NCBI GenBank assembly: GCA_963682175.1 | Contig: OY821775.1 | Span: 32,858,053-32,922,052, forward strand | DNA from: Triglochin maritima | Taxonomy: Eukaryota > Streptophyta > Magnoliopsida > Alismatales > Juncaginaceae | Direction of reading: 5' to 3' | DNA length: 64,000 bases | Shown here: in pieces, positions 20,562-33,192 of the stretch | Layout: each line of letters opens with the position of its first letter | How positions within the stretch are numbered: position 1 is the first letter of the stretch | Notes under the pieces: generated by a model | The model's input: the letters and a program-made list of their open reading frames with translations, nothing else | Told to the model about the DNA's origin: nothing | The model's database searches: none | Translations under genes and position numbers: made by a program

Positions 20562-21203
20562 ATGGTGTGGGCAGCCTTTGCTCTCCTTAACGGGGGAGAG
20601 TTCCTTCAGTATGATATAGGAGTTCCAAAGGATACTTTGGTATCATATTTTATCCATGAGGGTGCATGGCTACTTCCTGAGCTGAGGTCCTTAGAGATGG
20701 AGGTGTTGTGGTCTAGAATCCTACAAATTAAAATACATGGAGGACGAGGCACCCCTATAAGGGTTGGAGCAAAGAGCAAACTATTTTCCGTCAAGGAAGC
20801 ATGGACTTGGGTGGTACCTTGGCAAATGCAAGTGGGCTGGTCAGATATGGTATGGCCCAAATACCACATCCTGAAGCATACCCTTACACTTTGGAGAGCC
20901 ATGCGAGGGTGGTTGTTGACAAAAGCATTCATGCAAGCTTGGGGTGCAAATCATGACCCCATTTGTGCACTATGTGAGGAGAGGGACGAGGATATGGCTC
21001 ACCTCTTCTCGGAATGTAGTTTCTCAAGCCAAATTTGGTTACAAATGTTGCAGATACTAAAGCTGGATACGAGGATGGGAAGAACACTAGATATAGAGGT
21101 GGATAGGCTGAAGGCGATCCATGGAAGCATAACACAATGGACCACCGTTCGACTAGCTCTTGCAGCAACCATCTATGAGTGTTGGCAAGAGTGGAATAGG
21201 TGA
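20562..21203 (+). pseudogene. LINE C-terminal zinc-binding domain (zf-RVT)
   Basis: A 213-residue open frame, the longest intact piece of the LINE. It shows KLFSVKEAWTWV, then LWRAMRGWLLTKAFMQAWG, and the zinc-ligand box CALCEERDEDMAHLFSECSFS followed by IWLQMLQ, the layout of zf-RVT domains that end plant LINE ORF2 proteins. The upstream frame (20143-20331: VLKEVERIMTHFVWGG and CTPKKEGGLGL) belongs to the same protein. It is a relic of a larger protein, not an independent gene. Confidence 0.8.
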
Positions 21204-21483
21204 ATATTTGACAATGAGAAGCGCCGACCCAAAGACGTGGGCATAATCATCAAGGCGGCAATGGGAGCGATGGGCACAAGAATTTGGGAAATTCGAGTGT
21301 ACCCCGCCCGAGTCTTTCAGATTGTATGAGATTAGTTGGACCTAGTTGTGACGCTTGTAGGGTGGTAACAAGTATATGGTAGCTTAGCGTAAATTCTAGT
21401 TATATACTCAGCCAAACTCGAGGGCTATAATAGACACATTTTTGTAGCCTATAAATGCTTTACATACATATATACTAGAGGTT

Positions 21484-23785
21484 ATGCCTCTTTTTTTGCT
21501 TTGCAAAAAAATAACCACATTTACATGTTCTTTTGGTACGTTTGTTTACCTTTGCATGGCCTTTGGGTTATGTAATAGGTCGGCAACGCTTCAATGGTGT
21601 ATGATTAATATCTTCTCCGATATGGTGGAGCATTTCCTAGAGATTTTCATGAACGACTTCTCTATATTTGGTGCTTTCTTCGATGAGTGCCATCATCACT
21701 TGAGCCTTGTTCTCAAGCGATACTGTGAGAAGAACCTCGCTCTTAATTGGAAGAAATGTCACCTCATGGTAAAGCGAGGGATCGTACTTGGACATGTGTT
21801 CTCATGTAGGGCAATTCAGGTCGATCCCGCCAAAGTGGGTCTTATTGCTAATCTCCCACTGCCACGTAATGTGAAGGATATTCGTGTCTTTTTAGGACAT
21901 GTTGGATTCTATCGGTCGTTCATTCGTGATTTTAGTAAAATTTCTTAACCTGTCACAACTTTGTTGGCTAAGGATACCAATTTTTAGTTTACATCGGATT
22001 GCAACCATGCATTTTTGACCTTGAAGAAAGAGCTGACTTCGGTTGCCCTAATTAAGGCACCAGTGTGGACTGAACCCTTCGACTTGACATGTGATGCATC
22101 TGACTTTCCTGTGGGTCTAGTGCTTGGTCAACGATTGGATAAATTGCCTCATGTGATCTACTATGTAGTAGAACACTTAATGATGCCCAATTGTACTACA
22201 CAGTGACCGAGAAAGAATTCTTAGCTATCATATTCACTTTGGAGAAATTCCGGTCGTACTTGATTGGCTCCCATGTGATTATCTGCTCTTATCACACAGC
22301 CATCAAGCACCTCGTGACAAAGAAAGATGTCGAATCTTGATTCTTGAGATGGATCTTGTTGTTACAAGAATTCGATCTCGAGATTCGGGACAAAAAAGGG
22401 TATGAAAACATTGTAGCTGACAACATGTCACATCTTGACATGACCAACCCACATGACCAAATTATTAGTGACAAATTCCCTGACGGGCAATTGTTCATGA
22501 TGAAAGATAACCACTGGTTTGGTAGCATCGTGAACTACCTCGTCACCGAGCAACTTCCTGTGGGTTGGTTAAAATCTAAGCAAACCCAATTTAGATCGTA
22601 TGTCAGATTATTTTAGTGGGACGACTCCTATCTATTCAATTACTTCTCTGACCAAATTTTCAGGCAGTGCATCCCAAATAAAGAGTTCCAAAGTGTGCTT
22701 CAATTTTGCCACTCTGAGGCATGTGGAGGACACTTTAGACCAAAGAAAATAGCCGCCAAAGTGCTCCAATCTGGATTTTACTTGCCTTCACATTTGAAAG
22801 TTGCTTACAAATTTTGTAAGCACTGTGAAAAGTCCAGTCCCATGGCAAAATAAGTCTGCGAGATATGATGCCTTTGCAAAATATCCTCGTCGTCGACATC
22901 TTCGATGTGTGGGGCAACGACCTTATGACTTTGTTCCCGTATTTGTTAGGGAATGTTTACATTCTGGTGGTCGTTGCTATATGTCTAAGTTGGTAGAGGC
23001 TATCACCACAAAGACCAATGACAACAAGGTGGTCACTAAATTCTTAAAGGACATTTTTGCACGATTTGGTACGCCTCTTACCATAATCAGCGATAGGGCT
23101 ACCCACTTCTGCAATTGCTCTTTCAAAGCGCTTATGAGGAAGTATTCAATCACCCACAAGCGTGCGACTCCATATCATCCGCAAACTAATGGGCAGGTTG
23201 AAGTTTCTAACCGCCAATTAAAGCAAATCCTTGAGAAGATGGTTAATTCCTTGTCGAAAGATTGGTCGACCAAGCTGAATGACACATTGTGGGCTTTCCA
23301 CACCATGTATAAGTCCAATTTGGGTATGTCCCCATATCGGGTAGTGTACGGTAAGGTTTGCCACCTACTCGTCGAGCTTGAGGAACGTGCTTTCTGGGCG
23401 ATCAATAACATAAATATGGATCTTGCTCAAGCAGGGGTGCAGCGTAAGCTGGACACCGTGGAATAGGAAGAGCTACACAATGATGTGTAGGAAAATGCCA
23501 AAATTCATAAATGCAAAAGGAATTGCTCTACAACTCCCGACTTCATCTGTTTGTGGGTAAGCTCCGTAGTGGCTGGTCTGCCCGTTTATTATGCATGTTG
23601 TATTTCATCATGGAGACGTTGAAATCATTAACCTAAGGAATGGGGACGTGTTCAAAGTTAATGGACAACTCCTTAAACCTTACTTGGAGGGGGCACCACC
23701 TAAAGTCGAGGAGGTCATGTTCCTTTATGAACCTCGCATTCAACCATTTGAATGGTTGAGATTTCATGTTTGTAGATACATATAA
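21484..23785 (+). pseudogene. Athila-like pol remnant (RT, RNase H, integrase) of element A2
   Basis: Degenerate Ty3-gypsy polymerase polyprotein. Reverse transcriptase (21484-21948): MAFGLCNRSATLQWCM, then FMNDFSIFG, where the second catalytic Asp of the usual FMDDF box is Asn, then RGIVLGHVFSCRAIQVD and FLGHVGFYRSFIRDFSKIS. RNase H (22015-22430): DLTCDASDFPVGLVLGQR, and LLLQEFDLEIRDKKGYENI after frame changes. Integrase (22680-23466): zinc-binding HSEACGGHF with CKHCEK, core DRATHFCN and YHPQTNGQVEVSNRQ with the catalytic Glu, then LWAFHTMYKSNLGMSPYRVVYGK. Multiple stops and frameshifts are present. The N-terminal gag and protease are absent; a LINE end abuts it at about 21465. Confidence 0.9.
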
Positions 23786-24329
23786 ATATATATATAGAAA
23801 AAAAACAAAAAAACAAAAGCAAAAGAGCTTGTCACGGTTCCGGTCCCATGTGGATGTGGAGTTAATTTGTTAATACACCTGAAGAAAAAAACAAATAAGA
23901 ACCTTAATGAACTTTACAGGATATCTCACTTGAGGATGTTATGGTGCACATGTCTTTCACTTAAGTCCTTAATTAAATTGCATGAATGATTTATTAGGCT
24001 AAGTGTGTGGACATGATACATATATAGAGTTGGCCCATAGGATTATCATGTCCAATTATTGATAAAAGTATGTCTGACAAGTCGTGTTGGTAGGTTGAAT
24101 AATGCATCAATTTTCGGATTTTGTGGGTATATCCGCTGAAAACCCTCAGGAGACAACATTCCTCCTCCTTGACAACAAGGAGGTTTAACGACTTGTTGCA
24201 CGTGCTAAGTGGAACCATGATTCTTATGAAAGTGAGTTTGGGCTTATCTTGTTTTCTGTTTGTTTTTCCTTAGATAGTTATTCTTTTCGTTATTTTACTC
24301 TATACTGGCGAAGTAGGTGTAGGGTTATT
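23786..24329 (+). other. Athila A2 3' noncoding region
   Basis: Noncoding stretch between integrase and LTR. From about 23880 it is colinear with 13430-13878 of element A1. It ends in AAGTAGGTGTAGGGTTATT, a weak polypurine tract. No protein is recognised. Confidence 0.7.
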
Positions 24330-25699
24330 TGATTAATATCTTATCATGCATATATTCAGGTCATATATCCTTTATTTTCAGCCTAAGAAATGTTATGTAA
24401 TAAGTTTTATGTATAAGTTTCAGGAATAAACAAGTTTAAGAAGAAGAAGACACAAAAGGGACTGAAACGCGAGAAAAAGGCTAATCAGTGAGACTTATGG
24501 ATCTATTCGCAAGAGAGAAGGACTCGAATGTAAGCAAGAAGGACCAAATCAAAAATCGAGAAACTCCACACCATCATGAGGAGTATTTTGGCAATTAGAT
24601 CGAGGCTTAGACTCAAACAACCGATTTGGGTGCACTCCACGTGAAGAAATGAAGCATTTAAGAAGTCATTTGAGAACAAGTCGTAATCAAAGAAATCTAC
24701 ACCGCCAGTTAGTGGTTCCTTTTGCTCATAATCCGACTCTTCTTCTCTTGGTTGTGTATTAGGTTGTTTATGTCTATTTTAAGTATGTTCCATTAGTCCC
24801 ACACCGGGAGATTGTCCCCAGTTACATTTTTCATGTCTATAAATAGAACTCTTCTTCCTGCTTTGTAATTGACCCTTTGTTTGATGGTCATTTTCTCTAC
24901 TTAGAGTAAGCCTTTGGAGCAAAATCTCAAGTGGAGATATGTTACTTGTAATGTGAGTCATGAATAAAATAATTTTTATTAACTTCATGTTGTTTCTTTT
25001 TGCATGTTTAGCTTACTCTTATTTCCTTAATCGTAGTATCATTAGTTAGAATATCTTTCTTCCTAATATAATTGTTAGCTTAATGTGTAGTGAGTATTTA
25101 GATACCCCTTTGGGGGTGGAGATGATGTTTATACATATAATAAAGAATGGAAATGAATGCTATCTTATGCAATATGTGATGAATGTGAATATATGCTTGT
25201 TTGTTTAAAAGAGAATACTTAACTTGATGGGTTCTGCCATAACTTTTAGACACTTCCCAAGCTTGTTTAGGTTCTTAGTAACCAACTTGTATTTGCTCAT
25301 CTTAATCAACTTGGTTAGTGATTGGAATGATAGGTTTTGCCACAACCATTTCGGTACTTCCTATGCATGAAAACACAACCTACACTTATGCCTTATTGAA
25401 TGCATTCTTCACCACCTTATCACGTGTTTACACACACTCCACCACTTGGGGATTTTCCTTACTGAATTTCATCTTTCTAGTTTGTTAGTTGCTTAGTTAG
25501 TTTCAGTTAGTTTTGTGCTTTCATCTTTCTTGTTGATTAATTGCTTGTTTCGTACAACCTAGTTTAGTGTAATCAAACTTCTTCTCCCCTTATTTTCTAC
25601 TTGATTTCTGAAGAACTAGGGTTGACACCTCGCTGTGGACTCAACCAGTATTTTCCATATCTGCACCGACATTGTGTACTTGCGGTTGAAGCTTAATCA
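24330..25699 (+). mobile_element. 3' LTR of Athila A2
   Basis: About 1370 bp, TGATTAATAT to GCTTAATCA, with TTAGTCCCACACCGGGAGATT, a TATA box CTATAAATAG near 24838 and CTTGCGGTTG near the end. It is the most diverged of the plus-strand Athila LTRs, consistent with the decayed pol before it. The right flank is the middle of a T-family LTR. Confidence 0.85.
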
Positions 25700-27541
25700 A
25701 ATCACTTGCGCGAGAGGCAGTTTCATCAATCCAGAGCACTTCATTGCTTCAAATCAGCTATGATCCTAAGTCAAGGGTTGGCAAGAGAGTTGGTGCATTG
25801 GCCTGGGGTTAGGCTGATGGTTTCACGGTTGGTGGGGTAGTCCGGTTAGGCAGCAAGGGAGCACGCACTTGGACGATCGGCCTCTGGTGTTGTGGTGGAT
25901 GGCTGGACCATCCCACCTCATCACGACTTTGTAATGTGTTTCCTGGTTGGTTGAGTAAAGAAATTAGGGAAGGTGTGGCTGGGTCGTAGTGGAACACGTC
26001 GGGTGCATGCATACGTGTGTTTATTGCGTAACGTGATGCTTCTTGATTTGTTGTATGAATTTGTAGGTGCATAGATCATTGATGATGTGCCTCGCATGCT
26101 GGTTTTATGTGCCTTTATTATGTTTCTTTTATTGCTAAAACAATACATATACATGTATGATTTACTTGCTGGAACTACGAAGTATATCCCATTAAATATA
26201 GGTAGTCATTTAGTCTCCATTTAAGCTTTGTGCATGTCACTATGTGCCTGAAATGTTATAATCAGAATTATTTTGCCATCCATTTGTACATGAACGTTAT
26301 TCCTTGTAGTATTTTTAGTATATCAAGCGATCTTAGATTATTCATGTAGTTATTATCATGACTGGTATATTTATTGACGCATGTAAGGCCAGTTTTTGGG
26401 TACATGTATGTGATTCATGGTTGGGTATTATAGTCTCTATGACTTACATTACATGGCCTGAAATAAACCACGTCGTGATTTTATGCCTCTTCTTTATACC
26501 TTGATACATGCATAAATAAATTTTGTACTCATGTATGTGAAATATTAATATGTAGTATGTGTCATATAACCAACTTTTCATGACTCGTAGCTTGCTGGTT
26601 CCATGTGCGTGCCTTGTGCAAATTGTTATATAGGCAAACTTTGTGGTCATGCTCTCTCTGCCATATAGAGATGCATGCATGTTATATAGTGTGGATGTTA
26701 TGATGTGTATGGGTTTATGGTGGACGTTCATAGCATGGTCGTTGCATTGATTGTATTATACATGTCTATATATGTATGAGTTGCATGTGCATTTCTGAAA
26801 TTATTCTGAAAGACCTCTATGTAGAGAGGCCAAGCAAAGATTGAGGCCTGGACGTGCGAACTGTCATTTGCTAGTGGACGGGCATATCCATCTTACGATG
26901 GTATCATGTAGGACATTACTGTGAGTTGGGGTGTTATTCTGGAAGATCGCTTTGTGCCAAATGGTGGGTCACACTTTTGGGTGACCCGCTTGTGCATTAG
27001 ACCAACATGGATGGTGGTCAGATTCCTATGTAGAGGAATCTCATTGGGTGACGTCTGGTAGTCACGGCTATGTAGAGTCGCGACCTCTGATTGTTTGCAT
27101 GTGTCACATATAGGATTCCATGCATGATTTTTATTCTATTTTTGGATAAGGGGCATATGATGTTTTCTTACTGAAAGCTCATGCATATTTTGTTGTTGTT
27201 TTGGCTCAGGTACTTAGGTTACTGACAGGGGTTGGACTGGAGAAGTTTAAGAGGATTCTGTACACGAGGGATACGTCGACCGGTTTGCTTCAGTTATTTT
27301 TGCTTCTGCTTATTTGTTGTCGTATTCCTTTCAGTTTGACTTTTTATGTATTGAATTCTGAGTTATTCCCTTATATGGATAATTTCCTCTTTCGGCTTTG
27401 CCTCATGTTGTATTTACATGTATGTTTTTGTTCCCATATGTATTCATTTTATTGTAACTCCTTCGGTTGTCGTGGAGATTCTGATCGCGGCATTTGCTTA
27501 GGCTCCCCAACAACCATGCCCACAAGATTAGGGGCGTTACA
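25700..27541 (+). mobile_element. T-family gypsy-type LTR T1, left-truncated
   Basis: Colinear with 30270-32196 of the complete LTR T2 (shared: GCATTGGCCTGGGGTT, GGTTTCACGGT, GGGTGCATGCATACGTGTGT, ATGCATGCATGTTATATAGT, GTTATTCCC). Ends GGGGCGTTACA. It is the 5' LTR of an element, because a primer site follows at once. Its first 0.8 kb is missing where Athila A2 abuts. It holds no genes; the frames seen are noncoding. Confidence 0.8.
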
Positions 27542-27544
27542 ACT

Positions 27545-27560
27545 TGGTATCATAGCAGGT
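27545..27560 (+). other. Primer binding site of the T element
   Basis: TGGTATCATAGCAGGT, one mismatch from the initiator-Met tRNA primer site TGGTATCAGAGC, three bases after the LTR end. Only about 40 bp of internal sequence follow before an Athila LTR fragment. Confidence 0.75.
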
Positions 27561-27599
27561 TGGTCCCAAATTGTTTGTTTGATGTACTTTAGGCGTTAG

Positions 27600-29129
27600 A
27601 CAATAAAGAAGAGAAAGGAAGAGAAAATGACCTAAACATAAGAAGAATGACTAATTTGGAAGGTTTATGGATCTATTTGTAATGCCCAAGGACTGGACTG
27701 AAAACATGGAGGGTCTCAAGTGAAATCCCACAGGGGCCAAAGTGTAAAGAAATATATTGTGTCACAAAAGTCGATAACTTGAGGAGTAAATCAACAATTA
27801 AAATTAAATCGGCTTGAGACAATGGACCAGGGCTTAACCCCACGTGCAAAACATCAAACTTAACCGGTTGGCGAAATTCAAAGCTTGGAGCCATTTGATC
27901 TGCCACTGGTGGATATTTTTGCTTCGTTTTAGCCTAAATTTTGGCGACGGGTTGGGTTGTCGGATGAGAGAAATATGCAACAACCAGATCTGAGTTACAA
28001 CCATCTAATTACACCTAGATCCATCCAAACTCTTTAATCTTCTATAAAAGGACTTGTAATGCCTTGTTTCTTCTTCTTTCTTCCTCTCCTCCTTAGGTTA
28101 GTTTCTTTTCTTGTTTAGTAGAGTAGGATTTACTTCTTGTTTATTAGAGTAGGTTTTAGTTGATTGATTAGTAGTGTAGTGAAGGAGAAAAGGAACAACT
28201 TTGTAATCTTTATTTTCTTAGTTAAGTTAATTTTTTATGTTCTTCATGTTGTTATCTTTCATTTTGTACAAATTTTATTCACTTGCTTTGGTTAGCTTTG
28301 GTTTTCTTTATTTGCTTTTGTTGTTTTCTTGGTTATGGAGATGAGTAGAGAGTAGTCAATCCTCATTGGGGGTGGACGATGATGTGAAGTGTTGATGTGT
28401 TGTATTGATGTGTATTTTTAATCCAACTCATAGAGCCTCACATGATTCCATAGCCATTTTGTTGGGTTCCTCACTCTTACCTTTGATGTGCTAATGGTCT
28501 TAATTGATGCTTAGCACATGCTTTGGCTAGTGGGCCTACGTTATGGGGAATGATGAGGTGAGGATAAGATTGGAGTGGTAAGAAGATAATGATGGCATGT
28601 GGGTGCATGTGCTTTTTTGGCCTTATCTTGATTAATGTATTGTACGTTTTAATGATAATGTTACATCTCAATTCATGTGGAGACATAGTTGGGTTTGGTC
28701 ATTATGGATTCCATGCTCTTTATGTCATTAAACATGTAACATGTGGTTGTCTTTATCCTCATCTTGAGTAGTGTTTTGTATGTTTTAAGGATGGTGATAA
28801 ATCTTAATCCATGTAGAAACACACTTAGGATTGTGGCATTCTAAGATTTCCATGTTATGCATGGCATGAGCACTAAATATTACACACACACACGAATACA
28901 CAACTACATGTTTGCATTCATTCCCCACCTCCTACGAGATTCATTTTGTAATAGTAGTTTTTTTTCTTTCGTGTCCCATTTGTCGTCTAGATTAGGTACC
29001 CTCATTCTCCTCTCCTTTCCCACTCAAGTATGGTAGTCAAAACAACACTTAAAACCCCTTGAGGTACGACCTGTATTTGTCACGTCTTCACTGATGTTGT
29101 GCACTTGCAGTTATTAAAATGATTAATCA
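27600..29129 (+). mobile_element. Athila LTR A3, lacking its first ~120 bp
   Basis: Begins inside the LTR at AATAAAGAAGAGAAAGG and runs to AAAATGATTAATCA. It keeps CTTCTATAAAAGG near 28035 in the promoter position, GGGGGTGGA near 28370, an internal duplication with TTGTATGTTTTAATG-like words (28630-28800) and GTGCACTTGCAG near the end. It is the most divergent Athila-type LTR here. No genes. Confidence 0.7.
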
Positions 29130-29461
29130 GCGGCATTTGCTTAGACTCCCCAGTGTGCGTTCCCGCGAGATCGGGGGCATTACAACTTGATCAGAGCAGG
29201 TTGGTCGTATAAGTGTACAAAATCCGAAGACTCACTAGTGGGGCATCATGCCCAAACCTTGTCGATAAATTCTTCCTTGTAGAATTGCATTTTTTGTTAG
29301 TAATAGGTCATTCATGCATGTTTGGCAAACTGATAGCACCACAGTGTGAGTGAGGCTACTTGGTAGTGTGAGGATGACGTAAGAAGTTTGTATTCAGAAG
29401 TCTTTGTGGAGGGTTATGAATAGCAAATTTCGAAGACAAAATTTATTAAAGGGGGGTAGGT
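29130..29461 (+). other. T-element U5 tail, primer-site remnant, internal remnant and polypurine tract
   Basis: GCGGCATTTGCTTAGACTCC to GGGGGCATTACA (ends 29184) repeats the last 55 bp of the T LTR. ACTTGATCAGAGCAGG then repeats the primer site with a two-base deletion. About 250 bp of internal DNA follow and end in AAAGGGGGGTAGG (29448-29460), a strong polypurine tract directly before LTR T2. All coding sequence of the T element is missing. Confidence 0.75.
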
Positions 29462-32196
29462 TGTAAGACCCGCTCTCCTGAAACGTTAATAAGTCCCTTT
29501 TCATCTCTTATTCTTGATTTTGATTTATATTATGTTTGTGTGGTGTGTTATTCTTGTTTGGGGAAAGCTTACTTTTCGGGAACAGTTCGTCTCGGGGAAA
29601 AATCCCTCTTTGGGGAAAGTTTCCTTTTTGGGGAAAGTTTCCTTTCTGGGGAAAGTTTCCTTTCAGGGAAAACTTTCCTTTTTGGTCGAGTGGGTGCGAC
29701 ACACTGGGCACGTGTGCAACTAGGCTCAATAGGTTTTACTTTGGGAATGTGAGACTTTGGATTTGAATTTCTCTTTGCCACATGGGCTGGTGCGTTTGGA
29801 ATTGATGAGTCAGAAATCAAGGATACATATCTCAAGGATTAGGAAGGAGAATTTTGTGGAGGCATGTGGGAAAGATATTGCAAGATCTTGTGCCACTAGG
29901 TGGACTTGGTGCGATCATGTGCACATTTTGAGCTGGTATTTTGGGGCATGGTTTGGGGTAGCTGCTAGGAAGGTGGGTGGTGTTTCTCCCAGCAAAAATG
30001 GAGGTTTTTGGATGGGTATTTTGGTTGGCGATTGCGAGATGATGCTGAATTGGGTTTTGGTATGATTTGGTGCGCATGATTGGTGTGTGATTTGGAAAGT
30101 GGGACGTGTGGGTTTAAGTGGGAAACCCTAGCCATTTTTGGCATACTTTATCCTTCCTCCTCATGAACCAATTCCCCTCTCCTCCTCCCTCTTCCTCTCT
30201 AGTGATCAGGCAAGTACTCAGGCAGCAACTTTGGCGATAGCCGCAACTTCCGGCGAGTTAAGTGCAACACGTTTCCGCTTGCGCATGAGGCCGTTTTCAG
30301 CAATCCGGAGCATGTCGATTACTTCAACTCATCTATGCACCTGAGCCAAGAGTGGGTGAGAGAGTTGGAGCATTGGCCTGGGGTTGGGCTGATGGTTTCA
30401 CGGTAGATGGGGCAGTCCAGTTATGCAGCAAGAGAGCACGTGCTTGGAAGACCGGCCTTGCTTTGTCAGTTGTTTCGCACGCCTCTCGTGCTATCATGGC
30501 TGTCTGGACCATCCCACCTCATCATAACTTTTGTTACTCATTTCCTTATTGGTTGAGTACAGAAATCAGGTATGGTGTGGCTAGCTTGTGGGGGAGCACG
30601 TCGGGTGCATGCATACGTGTGTTTCTTGCGTAGCGTGATGCTTCTTGATTTGTTGTATGAATTTGTAGGTGAATAGATCATTGATGATGTGCCTCACATG
30701 CTGGTTTTATTCGTCTTTATTATGTTTCTTTTATTGCTAAAATGTTACATATACATGTTTGATTTAGGTGCTGCAACTACGAAATATATCCCATGAAATA
30801 TGGCTTGCCTTTACTCTCTATTTAAGGTCTGTGCATGTCGTTATGTGCCTGAAATGTTATAATCAGAATCATTTTGTCATCCCTTCATACATGCATGCTT
30901 ATTCCTTCTATTATTTTGATTATATCATACGATCTGAGATTATTCATGTAGTTGTTATCATGATTGGTATATTTATTGACGCATGTAAAGTTAAGTTTTG
31001 GGTACATGTATGTGATTCATGGTTGGGTATTATAGCCTATATGACTTACATTACTCTGACTGAAATTAACCATTTTGTTATTTTATGCCTCTTCTTTATA
31101 CCTTGATATATATGTAAATAAATTCTGGACTCATGTATGTGAAATATTAATATGTAGTATGTGTCATATAACCAACTTATCATGACTCGTAGCTTGTTGG
31201 TTCCATGTGCGTGCCTTGTGCAAATTGTTATATAGGCAAACTTTGTGGTCATGCTCTTACTGCCATATAGAGATGCATGCATGTTATATAGTGTGGATGT
31301 TATGATGTGTATGGGTTTATGGTGGACGCTCATAGCATGGTCATTGAATTGATTGTATTATACATGTCTATATATGTATGAGTTGACATAGATGAATCGC
31401 ATGTGCATTTCTGAAATTATGGTTAATCTTGGGCACTATTGATTGTGGGACCGACGGGCCTATTTGAAAGACTTCTATGTAGAGAGGCCGGACGAAGATT
31501 GAGGCCTGGGCATGCGTACAGTCATTTGCTACAGGACGAGCATACCCAGCTTGCGATGGTATCATCAAGGACAATGCCGCGATTTGCGGTGTCAATCTGG
31601 AAGACCGCTTTATGCCAAGTGGTGGGTCACACTTTAGGGTGACACGCTTGTGGATTAGACCAGCATGGCTGGTGGTTTGATTCCTATGTAGAGGAATCTC
31701 ATCGGGTGATGCTCGGTAGTAACGGCTCGGGAGAGTCACAACCTCTGATTGTTCGCGTGTGTCGAATATAGGATTCAATGTATGACTCTTTATCCTATTT
31801 TCAAACCAGCGGCATATATGGTTTTCTTATTGAAACTCACATATTTTTTGTTGTTGTTTTTCCTCTGGTACTTAGGTTTCTGACAGCAGTTGGACAGGAG
31901 AAGTTTTGAAGGATTCTGTACATAAGGGGCACGTCGACAGATTTGCTTCAGTTGTCTTTTGATTCTGCTTATTTGTTGTCATATTCCTTTGAGTAAGACT
32001 TTTTATTTATTAAATTCTGAGTTATTCCCATATATGGATATTTTTTATTTGCTTTGCCTCTTGTTGTATATCCATGTATGTTTTTGTTCCCTGTTGTATT
32101 CATTTTCTTGTAACTCCTTCAGTCGTCGTGGAGCCTCTGATCATGGCATTCACTTGGAGTCCCCAGCGTGTGTACCTGCGAGATATGGGTGTTACA
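29462..32196 (+). mobile_element. Complete T-family LTR T2
   Basis: 2735 bp, TGTAAGACCC to GGGTGTTACA, preceded by a polypurine tract, so it is a 3' LTR. It contains a 19-bp minisatellite near its start. No primer site follows it. The five bases after it (CATTT) cannot be compared with a 5' flank because the 5' LTR is truncated. Frames of 60-136 residues read through it are not conserved in T1 and are not genes. Confidence 0.85.
29566..29683. repeat. 19-bp hairpin minisatellite in LTR T2
   Basis: Four to five imperfect copies of a 19-bp unit close to GGGGAAAGTTTCCTTTTTG. Each unit contains GGAAAGTTTCC, an inverted repeat with a one-base centre. LTR T3 has a single AAAGTTTCCTTTTTGGG unit at 34898, so the array expanded in T2. 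It reads open in several frames, but the translations are just the repeat. Confidence 0.85.
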
Positions 32197-32339
32197 CATT
32201 TACCATCTTTAGGGGAAGTTGTGGTAAAATCACCCAAGTGCAGTAGATACGGTGGAAGTGGACACACTAAGAGGGATGTAGAGTTAGACTATAAAGCAAG
32301 TGTTCAGCTTCAAATTTTATTAAATTATCTTGTTCTAAA

Positions 32340-32775
32340 CAGGTACTCGATGGAACTCGATTCGAGCGCGATGCAAGCTCGACGGTGATCGATGCTTTCT
32401 GACTTACTGAACAATCTTTAGTTGATTTTTTGATTGTTCAGCTCGATAGACTTCATATGAGCTTGATATAGATCGATGGTTGTGTTCCTTTGAAGTTGAG
32501 TTCGTTTAGATTAGTTCTATTCTTATACTCGATGAGAACGATGGAAGCTCAACGATGCTCCATGCTTTATGACTTAACGAACAATCTAAAGATCAATATT
32601 TTAATGATACGCTCAATAGAGCTTAGCGTTGCTCGATATAGATTGATGGTTGAGTTCGTTTAGATCCATTCTATTCTTGACTCGATCAAGAGCGACAGAA
32701 GCTCAACGATGTTTGATGCTTTATGACTTAACGAACGATCTTAAGTTCAATCTTAACGAACAATCTTAAGTTCAA
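32340..32775. repeat. Diverged tandem repeat, ~150-180 bp period
   Basis: Three copies starting at ACTCGATGG (32344), ACTCGATGAG (32525) and ACTCGATCAAG (32678). Each continues GCTC(A/G)ACG(A/G)TG, ATGCTTTATGACTTA and ACGAACAATCTTAA-like words. It is AT-rich, with no coding frame, and lies just downstream of the minus-strand DUF1985 relic. Confidence 0.65.
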
Positions 32776-33192
32776 TTTTTTAATGCTACGCTCGACATGG
32801 CTCGTCACCAGGGTTCGAAGGCCACAGTTTCTTGGTTGGGTCAACTTAGATATCCTTAAGATGTTTTGGGGGACGCCACTTCCTCGACGGGGTGGACGAA
32901 TATACTTCAACTTTGTAACCGTCAGGTAGATCGTCTTCAGCATCAGATGGTGGTCTTGAACGTGCTTCTAGCAAAGACATGGTCTTAGCCATCTGGTCCG
33001 ATGTGGAATGAGTCGGTGGTCTCGAACATGCTTCTAACAAAGATACGATCTGAGCCACCTGCTCAGACATGGGGAACTGATTCTCATCAGATGGTGGTCT
33101 CGACGGTGATTCTAACAAAGCCACAATCTTAGCCAGCTAGTTCATCATGGAACACTGATTCTCAATGACACTTTTTAGTTGACCTTCCATCA

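Larger units (their letters stand above)
17380..21465 (+). mobile_element. L1-type LINE, copy 2 (5'-truncated, decayed)
   Basis: About 4.1 kb starting directly at the copia LTR end and running through ORF1 tail, endonuclease, reverse transcriptase and zinc-binding zf-RVT domains to a short AT-rich tail (21380-21465) without a clear poly(A). No target duplication was found. The first 1.3 kb equals copy 1 at 3149-4470. The domains are described in separate entries. Confidence 0.85.

Noticed and set aside
29508..29835. Plus- and minus-strand frames with GKVSFL or KGNFPQ repeats
   Set aside because: They are translations of the 19-bp minisatellite in LTR T2.
30138..30633. Frames at 30138-30344 and 30352-30633 as a small gene
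   Set aside because: They lie in LTR T2; the aligned part of T1 has frame-breaking differences.
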